64,000 nt of DNA, taken from contig NZ_BBXC01000018.1 of assembly GCF_001570525.1 (NCBI RefSeq), positions 133,950-197,949 of the forward strand, read 5' to 3'. Of the stretch, positions 1 to 8,630 are shown in pieces. The translations under genes and the position numbers were made by a program. A model generated the notes under the pieces. That model was not told the origin of the DNA, made no database searches, and saw only the letters and a list, made by a program, of their open reading frames with translations. This DNA is from Herbidospora sakaeratensis (GTDB taxonomy: Bacteria; Actinomycetota; Actinomycetes; Streptosporangiales; Streptosporangiaceae). Numbering within the stretch: the stretch's first letter is position 1; each line of letters starts with the position of its first letter.

Positions 1-73
1 GCGTCAGTGTGGCGCGGGTCTGGTCTCGTCTGGAGCGCTCTACCATGGGCGGGTGCCTGTGGGAGAGTCCGGT

Positions 74-541
74 ATGAACCTGTCCCGGCGTGCCCTCCTG
101 GGTGCCGGGGCCGGCCTGGTGCTGGTGGGTTGCGCGAAGGGCCAGGAGGCCGCGTCACCGGCGGCTTCGCCCTCCCCCGATCCGCACGCCGCGCTGCTGG
201 CCGGGCTCATCGGCGGCAAGGAGAAGCTGGTCGCGCTCTACCAGCAGGCTGCGCTGTCCAACACGAAGCTGGCGCCGGTGCTGCAGCCGTTCCAGCAGCG
301 CCACCTGGCCCATCTGGCGGCCCTGCGCAGACATCTGACCGAACCCGGTTCCCCCGCCGCGACCCCGACCCCCGTGGTCAACCCGGAGGTGACCGTGGAA
401 GCGCTCAAAGAGGCCGAGCGGGCCGCGGCGGCCGAGCGGCCCGAGCAGGCCGCCGCCGCCAAGCCCGTCGTGGCGCAGCTGGTGGCCAGCATGGGGGCCT
501 GTGAGGCCGTCCACGCCCAGGCTCTCGGGCGGCTGAAGTGA
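74..541 (+). CDS. Secreted lipoprotein of unknown function, upstream of DUF4439 gene
   Basis: A 155-residue protein. The N-terminus has a twin-arginine-like start (NLSRRALL), a hydrophobic stretch and a lipobox LVGC with the lipidated Cys at residue 20, so it should be a membrane-anchored lipoprotein outside the cytoplasm. The rest is Ala/Pro/Glu-rich and helical, with no recognised catalytic motif. ATG at 74 is chosen because GGGAGAG lies 7 bases before it; an upstream in-frame ATG at 53 would put extra residues before the signal. Its stop overlaps the next start (GTGA), so the two genes are translationally coupled, which suggests a joint role with the ferritin-like partner. The function is unknown. 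Confidence 0.75.
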   Translation: MNLSRRALLGAGAGLVLVGCAKGQEAASPAASPSPDPHAALLAGLIGGKEKLVALYQQAALSNTKLAPVLQPFQQRHLAHLAALRRHLTEPGSPAATPTPVVNPEVTVEALKEAERAAAAERPEQAAAAKPVVAQLVASMGACEAVHAQALGRLK

Positions 542-1077
542 GCGCCTCCGTCGCGCTCTCGAAGGCGCTGGCCGCCGAGCACGCCGCCGTGTACGCCTAC
601 GGCGTCATCGGCGCCAAGACGAGCGGCGCGCTCCGGGTCCGCGCCACGACCGGCTTCGACGCCCACCGGGCCCGCCGCGACCAGTTGCGCGCCCTGATGC
701 GCCGCCGGGGCGAGACCCCGGCCGAGCCGGGCACCTACCAGCTGCCCTTCGAGGTGACCACGGCCGCCCAGGCGGCCCGGCTGGCGGCCTACGTCGAGGA
801 GCGCGTCTGCGCCGCCTACGTGGAACTGTCGGCCGACACCGACCCGGGGCTGCGGCGGCTGGCGGTGCTGGCGACCCAGGAGGCGGCCGTACGCGGCTTC
901 GGCTGGCAACCGCAGATCACCGCCTTCCCGGGCATGCCGGGCCTCGACCACGCGGTCTCCAGCCCCGCCGTGACCGAACCCACGCCCATGAAGCCGAGCT
1001 CGGGCGAGCCGCGGCAGCCTCAGGAGTCGACGGCCCCGGCGATGCTCCCCGCACCGGGACCCGCCCCGACGCCCTGA
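538..1077 (+). CDS. Ferritin-like DUF4439 domain protein
   Basis: A 179-residue protein that resembles the DUF4439 ferritin-like family, a helical-bundle fold common in actinobacteria near proS, rimP and nusA. Helical segments with conserved Glu/His include AAEHAAVYAYGV near the start, FDAHRARRDQL, and VEERVCAAYVEL. The last 50 residues are Pro-rich and probably disordered. No signal peptide is visible, although the partner lipoprotein is exported. It starts with a GTG inside the upstream stop (GTGA overlap). Metal binding is a family inference, not shown here. Confidence 0.8.
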   Translation: MSASVALSKALAAEHAAVYAYGVIGAKTSGALRVRATTGFDAHRARRDQLRALMRRRGETPAEPGTYQLPFEVTTAAQAARLAAYVEERVCAAYVELSADTDPGLRRLAVLATQEAAVRGFGWQPQITAFPGMPGLDHAVSSPAVTEPTPMKPSSGEPRQPQESTAPAMLPAPGPAPTP

Positions 1078-1198
1078 GGCCGGGCAGCCTGACGACCCGT
1101 GCGCGGGGCTGAAAGCGTCACCGCGGCACTGTCGCCGGAGCACCCCGATTCATGAACGTTTCCGTTTATTCCCGATTTCTCGGGTAGTTCAGGACGTC

Positions 1199-1384
1199 AT
1201 GAGTTGGGGCTTCCGAAAGACGATCAAGATCGGTCCGTTCCGGATCAATTTCTCGCGCGGCGGAGTCGGCCACAGCGTCGGCAAGGGTGGCGTGCGGTAC
1301 ACGAAGCGCGCCGACGGTGGAAAGCAGGTCAGCGTCGACCTGCCCGGTGGGTTCTCCTGGCGGCGGTCGTTGAGGCGCCGCTAG
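1199..1384 (+). CDS. Small DUF4236 protein
   Basis: A 61-residue basic protein with the DUF4236 signature: GFRKTIKIGPFRINFSRGG, then GVGHSVGKGGVRYTKR. Family members have this short beta-rich N-terminal block, often alone in actinobacteria, and no biochemical role is established. AGGA precedes the ATG by 4 bases. The gene stands alone and a strong hairpin follows its stop. The family assignment is firm and the function unknown. Confidence 0.8.
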   Translation: MSWGFRKTIKIGPFRINFSRGGVGHSVGKGGVRYTKRADGGKQVSVDLPGGFSWRRSLRRR

Positions 1385-1395
1385 ATCGGATAGCT

Positions 1396-1417
1396 CCCCT
1401 CCGCGCGAGCGGAGGGG
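1396..1417 (+). terminator. Terminator hairpin after the DUF4236 gene
   Basis: CCCCTCCGC and GCGGAGGGG form a perfect 9-bp stem with a GCGA tetraloop 12 bases after the DUF4236 stop. There is no T-tract, as is usual in high-GC actinobacteria. Confidence 0.7.
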
Positions 1418-1425
1418 GCGTGAGC

Positions 1426-1465
1426 GGGCGGTTCGTCACACTCCCCCCATAGTGACGAGCCGCCC
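1426..1465 (-). terminator. Terminator hairpin downstream of proS
   Basis: Two 14-base arms (1426-1439 and 1452-1465) pair with one non-Watson-Crick position around a 12-base loop, 17 bases beyond the proS stop. With the hairpin at 1396-1417 it separates two converging genes. Confidence 0.7.
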
Positions 1466-1482
1466 CTCGCTGTGTCGGCGGG

Positions 1483-3222
1483 CTAGGCGCAGGCCTCGAC
1501 GACCTTCTGGACGGCCTCGCCGAGCGGGATCTCGGCCCGCTCGCCCGAGGCGCGGTCGCGGAGCTCGACCACGCCGGTGGCCACGCCCCGGCCGACGATC
1601 AGCACAGTCGGGAGGCCGAGCAGTTCGCTGTCCTTGAACTTCACGCCCGGGGAGACCTGGGGCCGGTCGTCGAGGAGCACGCGCAGGCCCTTGGCCTCCA
1701 GCTCCTCGGCGATCTGCGTGGCGATCTCGATCTGGTTCTCCTTGCCGGTGCCGACGATGTGCACGTCGGCGGGCGCGACCTCGCGGGGCCAGGCCAGGCC
1801 GAGGGCGTCGTGGCGCTGTTCGGCCATCACGGCCACGGCGCGCGAGACGCCCACGCCGTAGGAGCCCATGGTGATGCGGATCGGCTTGCCGTCGGGGCCG
1901 AGGGCGTCGAGCTGGGCGGCGTCGGCGTACTTGCGGCCGAGCTGGAAGATGTGGCCGATCTCGATGCCGCGGTCGATCGACAGGTCGCTGCCGCAGACGG
2001 GGCAGGCGTCGCCGGCGCGGATCTCGGCGGCCTCGATCGTGCCGTCGGCGATGAAGTCGCGGCCGGCCACCACGTGGGCGGCGTGCTTGCCGGGCTCGTT
2101 GGCGCCGGTCACCCACGTGCTGCCGTCGACCACGCGGGGGTCGACCAGGTAGCGGATGCCGAGCTCCTTGAGGACCTGCGGGCCGATGTAGCCGCGCACG
2201 AGACCGGGGTGCCTGGCGAAGTCGCCCGCCTCGAAGATGGCCGGCTCGCCGGGGGCCAGCGCTGCCTCCAGTCGCTTGAAGTCGACCTCGCGGTCGCCGG
2301 GCACGCCGATGACCAGGGTCTCGGGCTCCTTCACGCCGGGCGTGACGACCTTGACGACCACGTTCTTGAGCGTGTCGGCCGCGGTGATCTGGAGGCCGTG
2401 GTGCTCGTTCATGTAGGCGACGAGCGTGTCGATGGTCGGCGTGTCGGGGGTGTCGAGCACCGTCAGGGCCGCGCGCTCGCCGGTGAAGGCCGCGGGGGCG
2501 GGGGTGGTGACGGCCTCGGCGTTGGCGGCGTAGCCGCAGGTGCGGCAGGCCACGAAGGTGTCTTCTCCGGTGGGGGCGGGGGCGAGGAACTCCTCGGAGG
2601 CCGAGCCGCCCATGGCGCCGGAGGTCGCGAAGCAGATCTTCACGTCGATGCCGAGGCGCTCGAAGATCCTGATGTACGCCGCCCGGTGGTTCTCGTAGCT
2701 GCGCTTGAGGCCCTCGTCGTCGAGGTCGAAGGAGTAGGAGTCCTTCATCACGAACTCGCGGCCGCGCAGGATGCCGGCGCGGGGACGGGCCTCGTCGCGG
2801 TACTTGGTCTGGATCTGGTAGAGCGTGACCGGATAGTCCTTGTAGGAGGAGTATTCGCCCTTCACCATGTCGGTGAACATCTCCTCGTGGGTGGGCCCGA
2901 GGAGGTAGTCGTTGCCCTTGCGGTCCTTCAGCCGGAACAGCGTGTCGCCGTATTCGGTCCAGCGGCCGGTGGCCTCGTAGAAGTCGCGGGGCAGCAGGGC
3001 GGGGAAGAGCACCTCCTGGCCGCCCATGGCGTTCATCTCCTCGCGGACGACCTTGGCGACGTTCTCCAGGACGATCTTGCCCAGGGGCAGCCAGGAGTAG
3101 ATGCCGGGGGCGACGCGGCGCACGTACCCGGCCCTGACCAGGAGCTTGTGGCTCGGGACTTCGGCGTCCGCCGGATCCTCACGCAGGGTGCGCAGGAACA
3201 GGGTCGACATCCGCAGAAGCAC
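1483..3222 (-). CDS. proS: Prolyl-tRNA synthetase (bacterial type with editing domain)
   Basis: A 579-residue class II synthetase that attaches proline to tRNA-Pro. The N-terminus ([17 protein letters not shown], then [13 protein letters not shown]) is characteristic. Motif 2 lies in [20 protein letters not shown] YbaK-like insertion at about residues 235-390 should clear misacylated Ala-tRNA-Pro. The C-terminal anticodon-binding domain contains [22 protein letters not shown] at 3222 is chosen because GAGGAG lies 5 bases before it; the next Met, at 3210, is a worse fit to that RBS. It is a single-gene unit with its own terminator. Housekeeping, high confidence. Confidence 0.96.
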   Translation of the reverse strand: MLLRMSTLFLRTLREDPADAEVPSHKLLVRAGYVRRVAPGIYSWLPLGKIVLENVAKVVREEMNAMGGQEVLFPALLPRDFYEATGRWTEYGDTLFRLKDRKGNDYLLGPTHEEMFTDMVKGEYSSYKDYPVTLYQIQTKYRDEARPRAGILRGREFVMKDSYSFDLDDEGLKRSYENHRAAYIRIFERLGIDVKICFATSGAMGGSASEEFLAPAPTGEDTFVACRTCGYAANAEAVTTPAPAAFTGERAALTVLDTPDTPTIDTLVAYMNEHHGLQITAADTLKNVVVKVVTPGVKEPETLVIGVPGDREVDFKRLEAALAPGEPAIFEAGDFARHPGLVRGYIGPQVLKELGIRYLVDPRVVDGSTWVTGANEPGKHAAHVVAGRDFIADGTIEAAEIRAGDACPVCGSDLSIDRGIEIGHIFQLGRKYADAAQLDALGPDGKPIRITMGSYGVGVSRAVAVMAEQRHDALGLAWPREVAPADVHIVGTGKENQIEIATQIAEELEAKGLRVLLDDRPQVSPGVKFKDSELLGLPTVLIVGRGVATGVVELRDRASGERAEIPLGEAVQKVVEACA

Positions 3223-3269
3223 GGCTACTCCTCGATAGGGCTGCTGTAGTCGTAAAAGGCTACCGAGAA

Positions 3270-3926
3270 TCAGAGCGCCTGAAGCACCAACCCGTATCCG
3301 GCGCTGTAGGCGAGTCCGATCACGGCGCCGTAGACCCGGTCGCCGAGGCGGCGGCGGAACAGCAGCAGGAAGCCGGCCCACAACACCGCCGAGGTGGTGA
3401 GGGCGTAGGGCCACTCGTCCGACAGGACCAGCAGTTCCTCGGCGGTCATCGACAGCAGCACGCCCGCGGTGAGGCCGTAGCAGACGCCGCCGACGCGGTC
3501 GCACCGGGTCGCGCCGTAGCCCAGGGGGCCCAGCAGCGCGATGATGGCCAGGCCCACGACGATGCCGCCGGGCGCGGTGCCGAGCCCGGCGAAGGGCGCG
3601 TCGTGGTGGATCGCCGAGCCGGCGGTGATCTGGCCGACCAGCGCCCCGAACGCGGCCATGCAGCTGTTGAGTAAGGCCCAGCCGAACCCCGCCGCGCCCG
3701 CCCCGACGATGACGGCGAGCACCATGATCATGTACGGGTCGTACACGGCCATGATCCAGAAGGGCGCGGCGCCGGCGAGCCCTGCGCCGATGAATCCCAC
3801 CAGTGCGCCGCCGACCAGCGCCGCCACCAGATACCACTGGCTGCGCCGATCGCGCCGGTCAAGTGCGATGAATTCCTGTTCAGGGCCAAGTGGGCCGTGT
3901 TTGCTCCGACTGAAAGCCCAGACCAT
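3270..3926 (-). CDS. Multi-pass membrane protein of unknown function
   Basis: A 218-residue protein with about six hydrophobic segments (for example [56 protein letters not shown]) and a charged cytosolic N-terminus. I do not recognise the family. GGGGGA precedes the ATG. One leucine (about residue 86, plus-strand bases 3672-3674) is encoded by TTA, a rare codon in such genomes. It is located behind proS, with 47 bases between them, but probably has its own promoter. Confidence 0.7.
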   Translation of the reverse strand: MVWAFSRSKHGPLGPEQEFIALDRRDRRSQWYLVAALVGGALVGFIGAGLAGAAPFWIMAVYDPYMIMVLAVIVGAGAAGFGWALLNSCMAAFGALVGQITAGSAIHHDAPFAGLGTAPGGIVVGLAIIALLGPLGYGATRCDRVGGVCYGLTAGVLLSMTAEELLVLSDEWPYALTTSAVLWAGFLLLFRRRLGDRVYGAVIGLAYSAGYGLVLQAL

Positions 3927-3985
3927 CGATTCCCCCGAGCGATGTCCGCGTACAGCACTTTCAGTCTATAAGCGGACAAAGAGGA

Positions 3986-4408
3986 TCACCCGCCCAGGAG
4001 CTCCTCCCACGGCTGGCGCGATCCGGTGCGCCGCGACGGGTCGAGGGCCTCGGAAAGACGCCACACGCCGGGGCGGGCGCGCATGCGGTCGAGCCCGAGC
4101 GGGTCGATGGCCCGCAGGTCGAAGCTGACGCCCATCACGTCGAGGCGGGCGCACAGCGGGGTCACCGGAGCGAGCGGGCCGACCAGCGGGCCGGGGAAAC
4201 CCGGCTCGCGCACCCGCTCGATGAGCAGGTCGGCGACCTCGGTGGCGAAGGGGCCCTCGCGCCACTCGATCTCCCAGCCGTCGGTCCCGGGCCACCAGCC
4301 CAGGTCGCGGCAGGTCTCCATCATCTCGGGCTCGGTCGCGAAGGCGGCCATCACGCGGCCGAAGGCCTCGTAGCGCCGCGCGCCGATCTCGTCGCGGTGG
4401 AATCTCAT
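3986..4408 (-). CDS. Hypothetical protein, 140 residues
   Basis: Soluble acidic protein starting MRFHRDEIGARRYEAFGRV. It has Trp-rich patches (DLGWWPGTDGWEIEW) and no recognised domain, signal or membrane segment. The ATG at 4408 is tentative because the upstream purine-rich GGGAG is about 17 bases away; the open frame continues to 4498, but that extension is basic and unlike the rest. No function can be assigned. Confidence 0.55.
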   Translation of the reverse strand: MRFHRDEIGARRYEAFGRVMAAFATEPEMMETCRDLGWWPGTDGWEIEWREGPFATEVADLLIERVREPGFPGPLVGPLAPVTPLCARLDVMGVSFDLRAIDPLGLDRMRARPGVWRLSEALDPSRRTGSRQPWEELLGG

Positions 4409-4605
4409 GTCGGGGAGCGTTTCATCTCCCGTGCCATCCGCACCCGGATTTACGCCGGTGCGCCGTCGCCGTTTCCCCGCTCCGCCCACGAGGTCCAACT
4501 GTGATCGCGGAACAGATGTGGCGCAACCCCCAATATCGCACTGGCTACCCGGCCCCGGATGGGTAAAGAATCCGGAGAGCGGCTTCTTTGCAAGGAGGCA
4601 TCCCC

Positions 4606-5898
4606 GTGGCGCTGCGTGTCGCTGTGGTGGGCTCCGGCCCGGCCGGGATCTACACCGCCGAAGCTCTGACCAAGCAGTCCCCCGGCCCGGTCGAGGTCGA
4701 CGTCCTGGAGCGCCTGCCCACGCCCTACGGGCTGGTGCGGTACGGAGTGGCGCCCGACCACACCTCGATCAAGTCGATCGCGTCCTACCTGCGCCGGGTC
4801 CTGGAGGCCCCGGGGGTGCGGTTCCTCGGCGGCGTCGAGCTCGGCCTCGACCTGTCCGTCGACGACCTGCTGACCTGCTACGACGCGGTGGTCTACTGCA
4901 CCGGGGCGATGGTCGACCGCAGGATGGGCGTACCGGGGGAGGATCTGCCCGGGAGCGTGGCGGCCACCGACTTCGTGAACTGGTACTGCGGCCATCCCGA
5001 CGCCCCCGACTTCACCCTCGACGCCGAGGACGTGGTGGTGATCGGGGTCGGCAACGTCGCGGTCGACGTGGTCCGGATCCTGGCCAAGACCGCCGACGAG
5101 CTGCGCTCCACCGACGTGCCCCACAACGTGCTGACCGCGCTGGCCGAGTCGAAGGTCAAGCGGGTGCACATGGTGGGCCGGCGCGGGGCCCAGCACGCCA
5201 AGTTCACCCTCAAGGAGCTGCGCGAGCTCGGCGACCTGCTGAACGCCGACATCCTGACCTTCCCCCACGAGGTGGCCTGCGACGACCTGACCGAGCTGAC
5301 CCGCCAGATCAGGGGCAACGTCGACGTGCTCCAGTCGTGGTCGGCGCGGGTGCCGGAGAACCGGCCCCGCCGCCTGGAGGTGCGTTTCTGGCTGCGGCCC
5401 GTCGAGATCCTCGGCGTCTCCCACGTCGAGGGGGTACGCCTGGAGCGCACCCGGCTCGACGGCCGGCGCGTCGTGGGCACGGGCGAGTTCGAGACGATCC
5501 CCGCCGACATGGTGCTGCGCTCGGTCGGCTACCAGAGCGTGGCCCTGCCCAGCGTGCCGTTCTCCGAGGAGACCATGACCGTGCCCAACGTGGCCGGCAA
5601 GGTGCGCGACCGCGAGTTCGTCGCGGGCTGGCTGAAGCGCGGCCCGACCGGGGTGATCGGCACCAACAAGTCCGACGCCGCCGAGACCGTCCGCACCCTG
5701 CTGGCCGCGGTGACCGAGAGCCCTCGGGAGGTGCGCGTCGACGACCTGCTGCGGGAGCGCGGCGTGCGGCCGATCACCTATCCCGACTGGCTGGCGATCG
5801 AGCAGGCCGAGGAGAAGCTGGCCCGCACCCTCGACCGGGGCGAACGGGTCAAGCTGGTGGGGCGGGCGGCCATGCTGGAGGCGATCGGCCGGAGCTGA
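4606..5898 (+). CDS. fprA: FprA-type ferredoxin/adrenodoxin NADP+ reductase
   Basis: A 430-residue flavoprotein that moves electrons between NADPH and ferredoxins through FAD. The FAD-binding GSGPAG sits at residues 9-14, followed by the family block YGLVRYGVAPDH. A second nucleotide fold carries GVGNVAVDVVRI near residue 150 and VGRRG near 190; GPTGVIGTNKSDA closes the FAD site near residue 350. GTG at 4606 is chosen because AAGGAGG lies 8 bases upstream; a TTG at 4588 would include that RBS in the coding region. Likely partners are P450s or ferredoxins elsewhere. Confidence 0.93.
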   Translation: MALRVAVVGSGPAGIYTAEALTKQSPGPVEVDVLERLPTPYGLVRYGVAPDHTSIKSIASYLRRVLEAPGVRFLGGVELGLDLSVDDLLTCYDAVVYCTGAMVDRRMGVPGEDLPGSVAATDFVNWYCGHPDAPDFTLDAEDVVVIGVGNVAVDVVRILAKTADELRSTDVPHNVLTALAESKVKRVHMVGRRGAQHAKFTLKELRELGDLLNADILTFPHEVACDDLTELTRQIRGNVDVLQSWSARVPENRPRRLEVRFWLRPVEILGVSHVEGVRLERTRLDGRRVVGTGEFETIPADMVLRSVGYQSVALPSVPFSEETMTVPNVAGKVRDREFVAGWLKRGPTGVIGTNKSDAAETVRTLLAAVTESPREVRVDDLLRERGVRPITYPDWLAIEQAEEKLARTLDRGERVKLVGRAAMLEAIGRS

Positions 5899-5909
5899 TC
5901 GGCGGGGGT

Positions 5910-5915
5910 TAGGGT
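5910..5915 (+). promoter_or_regulatory. -10 box of a leaderless promoter (DUF6986 gene)
   Basis: TAGGGT, a perfect actinobacterial -10, ends 6 bases before the GTG at 5922, and no ribosome binding site is present. Transcription probably starts at the start codon. Confidence 0.6.
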
Positions 5916-5921
5916 CGGTTC

Positions 5922-7055
5922 GTGGAGATCAACGTCGCGGGCTTCGACAACGTCCACCGGACCCAGCAGGCGCGGTTCCCGGTCAGGGAGATCGCCTGGC
6001 AGCCGGTCCACACGGTCTACGTGCCGGCGAACCTGCTGACCGCCTCGACGGTCGCCGACTGGGGCGCGGAAGCGGCCCGGCTGCTCGCGCTGACCACGCC
6101 CGAGGAGTTCGCCGAGCTGTTCGGCGGCGACGTCCACGACCGGGTGGCGCGCACGCTGGCCCGAGAGCCGATCCAGGACCTGCGCGTCGACTTCGAGGAC
6201 GGCTACACCGGTGCCGACGAGGACGCCGACGTGCTGCGGGCCGCCGAGGCGGTGGCGGCCATGCCGGCCCTCCCCCGGCGCTGGGGTCTGCGCGTCAAGT
6301 CGTTCGCCGACGGCGACCCGGGGCGGTCGTTGCGCACCCTGCGCAGCTTCCTGGCGCGGGTCGCCGAGCTCAGGGGCGGGCTGCCCGACGGCTTCGTGAT
6401 CACCTTCCCCAAGGTGCTGATGGAGTCCTACCTGGGCATGTTCGCCCGCGCGCTGGCCGAGCTCGAACACGACCTCGGCCTGCCGACGCTGGGCTTCGAG
6501 ATGCAGGTCGAGGCCCCGCAGACGATCCTGTTCCTCCAGCGCTCCCCCGACCTGGTGGCCAACCTGCGCGGGCGGTTGCGGGCGGCCCACTTCGGCGTCT
6601 TCGACTACACCGCCGCCTGCGGCCTGCCGCCCCACGAGCAGCGGCTCGACCATCCGGCCTGCGACCACGCCCGCCACGTCATGCAGACGGTGCTGCACCC
6701 CGAGGGCGTCGAGCTCTCCGACGGCTCGCTGGCCGCCGCGCCCGCCTCGGGGTCCAAGGCCGACGTGCTGGCCCTGTGGCGGCGGCACGCCGAGACGGTG
6801 CGCCACTCTCTGGCCCACGGCTACTACCAGGGCTGGGACATGCACCCCTCCCACCTGGTCAGCCGCTTCGCGGTGGTCTACGCCCACCATCTGGCGACCT
6901 ACGACGAATACCGGGCGAGGGTGCGCGCCTGGCAGGCGAGCCGCCAGGAGGGCGGGGTGCTCGACGAGCCCGCCACCATCAAGACCCTGGTCGCGGCGCT
7001 GCGCCGGGCCGATCTCGCACTGGGACTTGACAGCGCTTCGACAGAAAACCTATAA
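5922..7055 (+). CDS. DUF6986 protein, CitE/HpcH aldolase-like
   Basis: A 377-residue protein matching the actinobacterial DUF6986 family, distantly related to HpcH/HpaI aldolases and citrate lyase beta subunits. Landmarks in order: QPVHTVYVPANLL, the acidic metal-binding block LRVDFEDGYTG (near residue 90), FVITFPKVLMES, GFEMQVEAPQTIL, FGVFDYTAACGL and VELSDGS. A divalent-metal-dependent C-C lyase activity on an acyl-CoA or keto acid is a fold-level inference; the substrate is unknown. Start and promoter fit leaderless expression. Its last codons overlap the promoter of the Hsp20 gene. Confidence 0.75.
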   Translation: MEINVAGFDNVHRTQQARFPVREIAWQPVHTVYVPANLLTASTVADWGAEAARLLALTTPEEFAELFGGDVHDRVARTLAREPIQDLRVDFEDGYTGADEDADVLRAAEAVAAMPALPRRWGLRVKSFADGDPGRSLRTLRSFLARVAELRGGLPDGFVITFPKVLMESYLGMFARALAELEHDLGLPTLGFEMQVEAPQTILFLQRSPDLVANLRGRLRAAHFGVFDYTAACGLPPHEQRLDHPACDHARHVMQTVLHPEGVELSDGSLAAAPASGSKADVLALWRRHAETVRHSLAHGYYQGWDMHPSHLVSRFAVVYAHHLATYDEYRARVRAWQASRQEGGVLDEPATIKTLVAALRRADLALGLDSASTENL

Positions 7056-7056
7056 C
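7027..7056 (+). promoter_or_regulatory. Sigma-70 type promoter for hsp20
   Basis: TTGACA (7027-7032) and TATAAC (7051-7056) are separated by 18 bases. The element overlaps the 3' end of the DUF6986 gene and points at Hsp20. Nearly consensus for a housekeeping sigma factor. Confidence 0.7.
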
Positions 7057-7070
7057 TCTGCTTGTAGGTT
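7047..7070. promoter_or_regulatory. Inverted repeat over the hsp20 -10 box, candidate HspR-like operator
   Basis: AACCTATAA and TTGTAGGTT are 9-base arms (8 of 9 pair) around a 6-base spacer. The repeat covers the -10 and start region, a repressor position. It is not the canonical HAIR sequence of HspR. Binding by the MerR-family protein encoded at 7588 is inferred. Confidence 0.5.
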
Positions 7071-7139
7071 CTCTCTCTGACAGGAGACAGGTTGACGGGA
7101 GCCCACAGGGGCCTCCCGGATCTTCGGAGGTGATGCGCG

Positions 7140-7571
7140 ATGTTGCTGACGTCGATCGACCCGTTCGTGCAGGAGTTCGAGCGGCAGTTCAGTCAGCTGA
7201 CCCGGCAGTACACGAAGGACGAGACCACCGCGGTCATGCCGATGGACGGCATCCGCCGCGCCGACGACGTGGTCCTCCGCTTCGACCTTCCCGGCATCGA
7301 CCCCGGCTCGGTCGAGGTCACCGTCGACCGGGGCGTGCTGACCGTCTCGGCCCGCCGCTCGGAGGAGTACGCCGAGGGCGAGCGCCTGTTCGTGCGGGAA
7401 CGGGTCATGGGCGCCTTCACCCGGCGGGTCTACCTCTCGGAGCACCTCGACGCGGAGGCCATCGAGGCCGCCTACGACAACGGCGTGCTCGCGGTGCGCA
7501 TCCCGGTGCTGGAGAAGGCCAAGCCGCGCAAGATCGTGATCAGCACCGGCCACCGGGCCATCGACGGCTGA
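7140..7571 (+). CDS. Hsp20/alpha-crystallin small heat shock protein
   Basis: A 143-residue chaperone that holds unfolding proteins in oligomers without using ATP. The alpha-crystallin domain runs from about residue 40 (DDVVLRFDLPGIDPGSVEVTV) to GVLAVRIPVLEKAKP near residue 130, including the conserved GxL (GVL) and a C-terminal IPV-type motif. GGAGG lies upstream of the ATG. It is followed 16 bases later by a MerR/HspR-like regulator and has a strong promoter with an overlapping inverted repeat, so heat-induced derepression is likely. Confidence 0.93.
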   Translation: MLLTSIDPFVQEFERQFSQLTRQYTKDETTAVMPMDGIRRADDVVLRFDLPGIDPGSVEVTVDRGVLTVSARRSEEYAEGERLFVRERVMGAFTRRVYLSEHLDAEAIEAAYDNGVLAVRIPVLEKAKPRKIVISTGHRAIDG

Positions 7572-7587
7572 ACGGGAAAGGGGGCGG

Positions 7588-7935
7588 ATGAGCGCCGAAC
7601 TGCCAGGGGCCTACCCGGTCGGCCTGTCGGCCATGGACGACGAGTTCGCCCCCATGTTCAGCGTGGGGCAGGTCGCCTCGATGCTGGAGGTGCAGCAGGC
7701 GTTCCTGCGCCGCATCGACCAGCAGCAGGTGGTCTCGCCCCAGCGGTCGGCCGGCGGCCAGCGCCGCTACAGCCGCCACGACATCGGCCAGATCCGGCAG
7801 GTGGTCGTCCTGATGGGCGAGGGCATGACCCTGGCGGCCGTCCGCCGGATCATCGAGCTCGAGTTCGAGGTCATCCGGCTGCGCCGCGAGCGCGACGAGC
7901 TCCTGGCCCGCCTGCGCCGCCTAAGCGTCGAGTAG
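7588..7935 (+). CDS. MerR-family, HspR-like regulator
   Basis: A 115-residue protein with a MerR-type winged helix: FSVGQVASMLEVQQAFLRRI followed by the wing SAGGQRRYSRHD. The short C-terminal helix lacks cysteines for metal or redox sensing, as in HspR proteins. Its operon position behind Hsp20 suggests autoregulation of the heat-shock pair. The last 15 bases overlap the end of cutC on the other strand. Confidence 0.85.
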   Translation: MSAELPGAYPVGLSAMDDEFAPMFSVGQVASMLEVQQAFLRRIDQQQVVSPQRSAGGQRRYSRHDIGQIRQVVVLMGEGMTLAAVRRIIELEFEVIRLRRERDELLARLRRLSVE

Positions 7936-8598
7936 CGCGCGCCAGCGGGCCACCCGCCGGGGGTCGACCGCCGACAACCACGACTCGCGGGCCGCGCTGC
8001 CGATGTGGAACGCCTTGATGCCGTAGTCGAGCAGCACCGGCACGTGGTCGAACGACAACCCTCCCCCGGCCATGATCAGCGCCGCGTCGCCCGCCTCGGC
8101 CCGGGTGCGCAGCACCGGCAGCCCCTCGCCCACCCCGCGCGGGGAGCCGGAGGTCAGGATCGTGGCCAGGTTGGGCAGCAGCCGCACGGCCCGCCAGCCC
8201 GCCTGGACGTCGGCCGCGTGGTCGACCGCGCGGTGGAAGGTCCACGGCAGCGGCGCGGCCGCGTGGATCAGCGCCTCGGTGGCCGCCAGGTCGACGGCTC
8301 CCTCGGCGGTCAGGAAACCGAAGACGAAACCGGCCGCGCCGGCCTCGGCCATCTCACGCACCTGGGCGCGCAACCGGGCCAGTTCCTCGTCGCCCGCGGT
8401 GAAACCGGCGTCGAGCCGGACCATCACCATCTGCGGCAACGTGCACTTCTCGGCGATCGCGGCGACCGTCTCCGCCGGCGGGGTGAGCCCGCCGGCGGAC
8501 ATGTCGGCCACGACCTCAAGGCGATCCGCGCCGCCCTCTTCTGCGGCCACGGCGTCGCGCACGTCGAGCGCGATGACTTCAAGCAACGGTCCGGTCAT
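7921..8598 (-). CDS. cutC: CutC family protein
   Basis: A 225-residue TIM-barrel protein of the CutC family, historically linked to copper homeostasis though the reaction is unresolved. Motifs: LEVIALDVRDAVAAEEGGADRLEV at the N-terminus (family EGGADRIEL), GGLTPPAETV, MVMVRLDAGFT, GFVFGFLTAEG, TFHRAVDH near residue 125 and ILTSGSPRGVGEG. It is complete for the family, tail-to-tail with the MerR gene. Confidence 0.9.
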   Translation of the reverse strand: MTGPLLEVIALDVRDAVAAEEGGADRLEVVADMSAGGLTPPAETVAAIAEKCTLPQMVMVRLDAGFTAGDEELARLRAQVREMAEAGAAGFVFGFLTAEGAVDLAATEALIHAAAPLPWTFHRAVDHAADVQAGWRAVRLLPNLATILTSGSPRGVGEGLPVLRTRAEAGDAALIMAGGGLSFDHVPVLLDYGIKAFHIGSAARESWLSAVDPRRVARWRALLDA

Positions 8599-8630
8599 GG
8601 GGGAACAGTAGCGGGTCCCATCGCGCCTCT

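Noticed and set aside
1759-3249. A 496-codon plus-strand frame opposite proS
   Set aside because: proS is certain here and the frame is rich in Val/Gly/His/Asp shadows.
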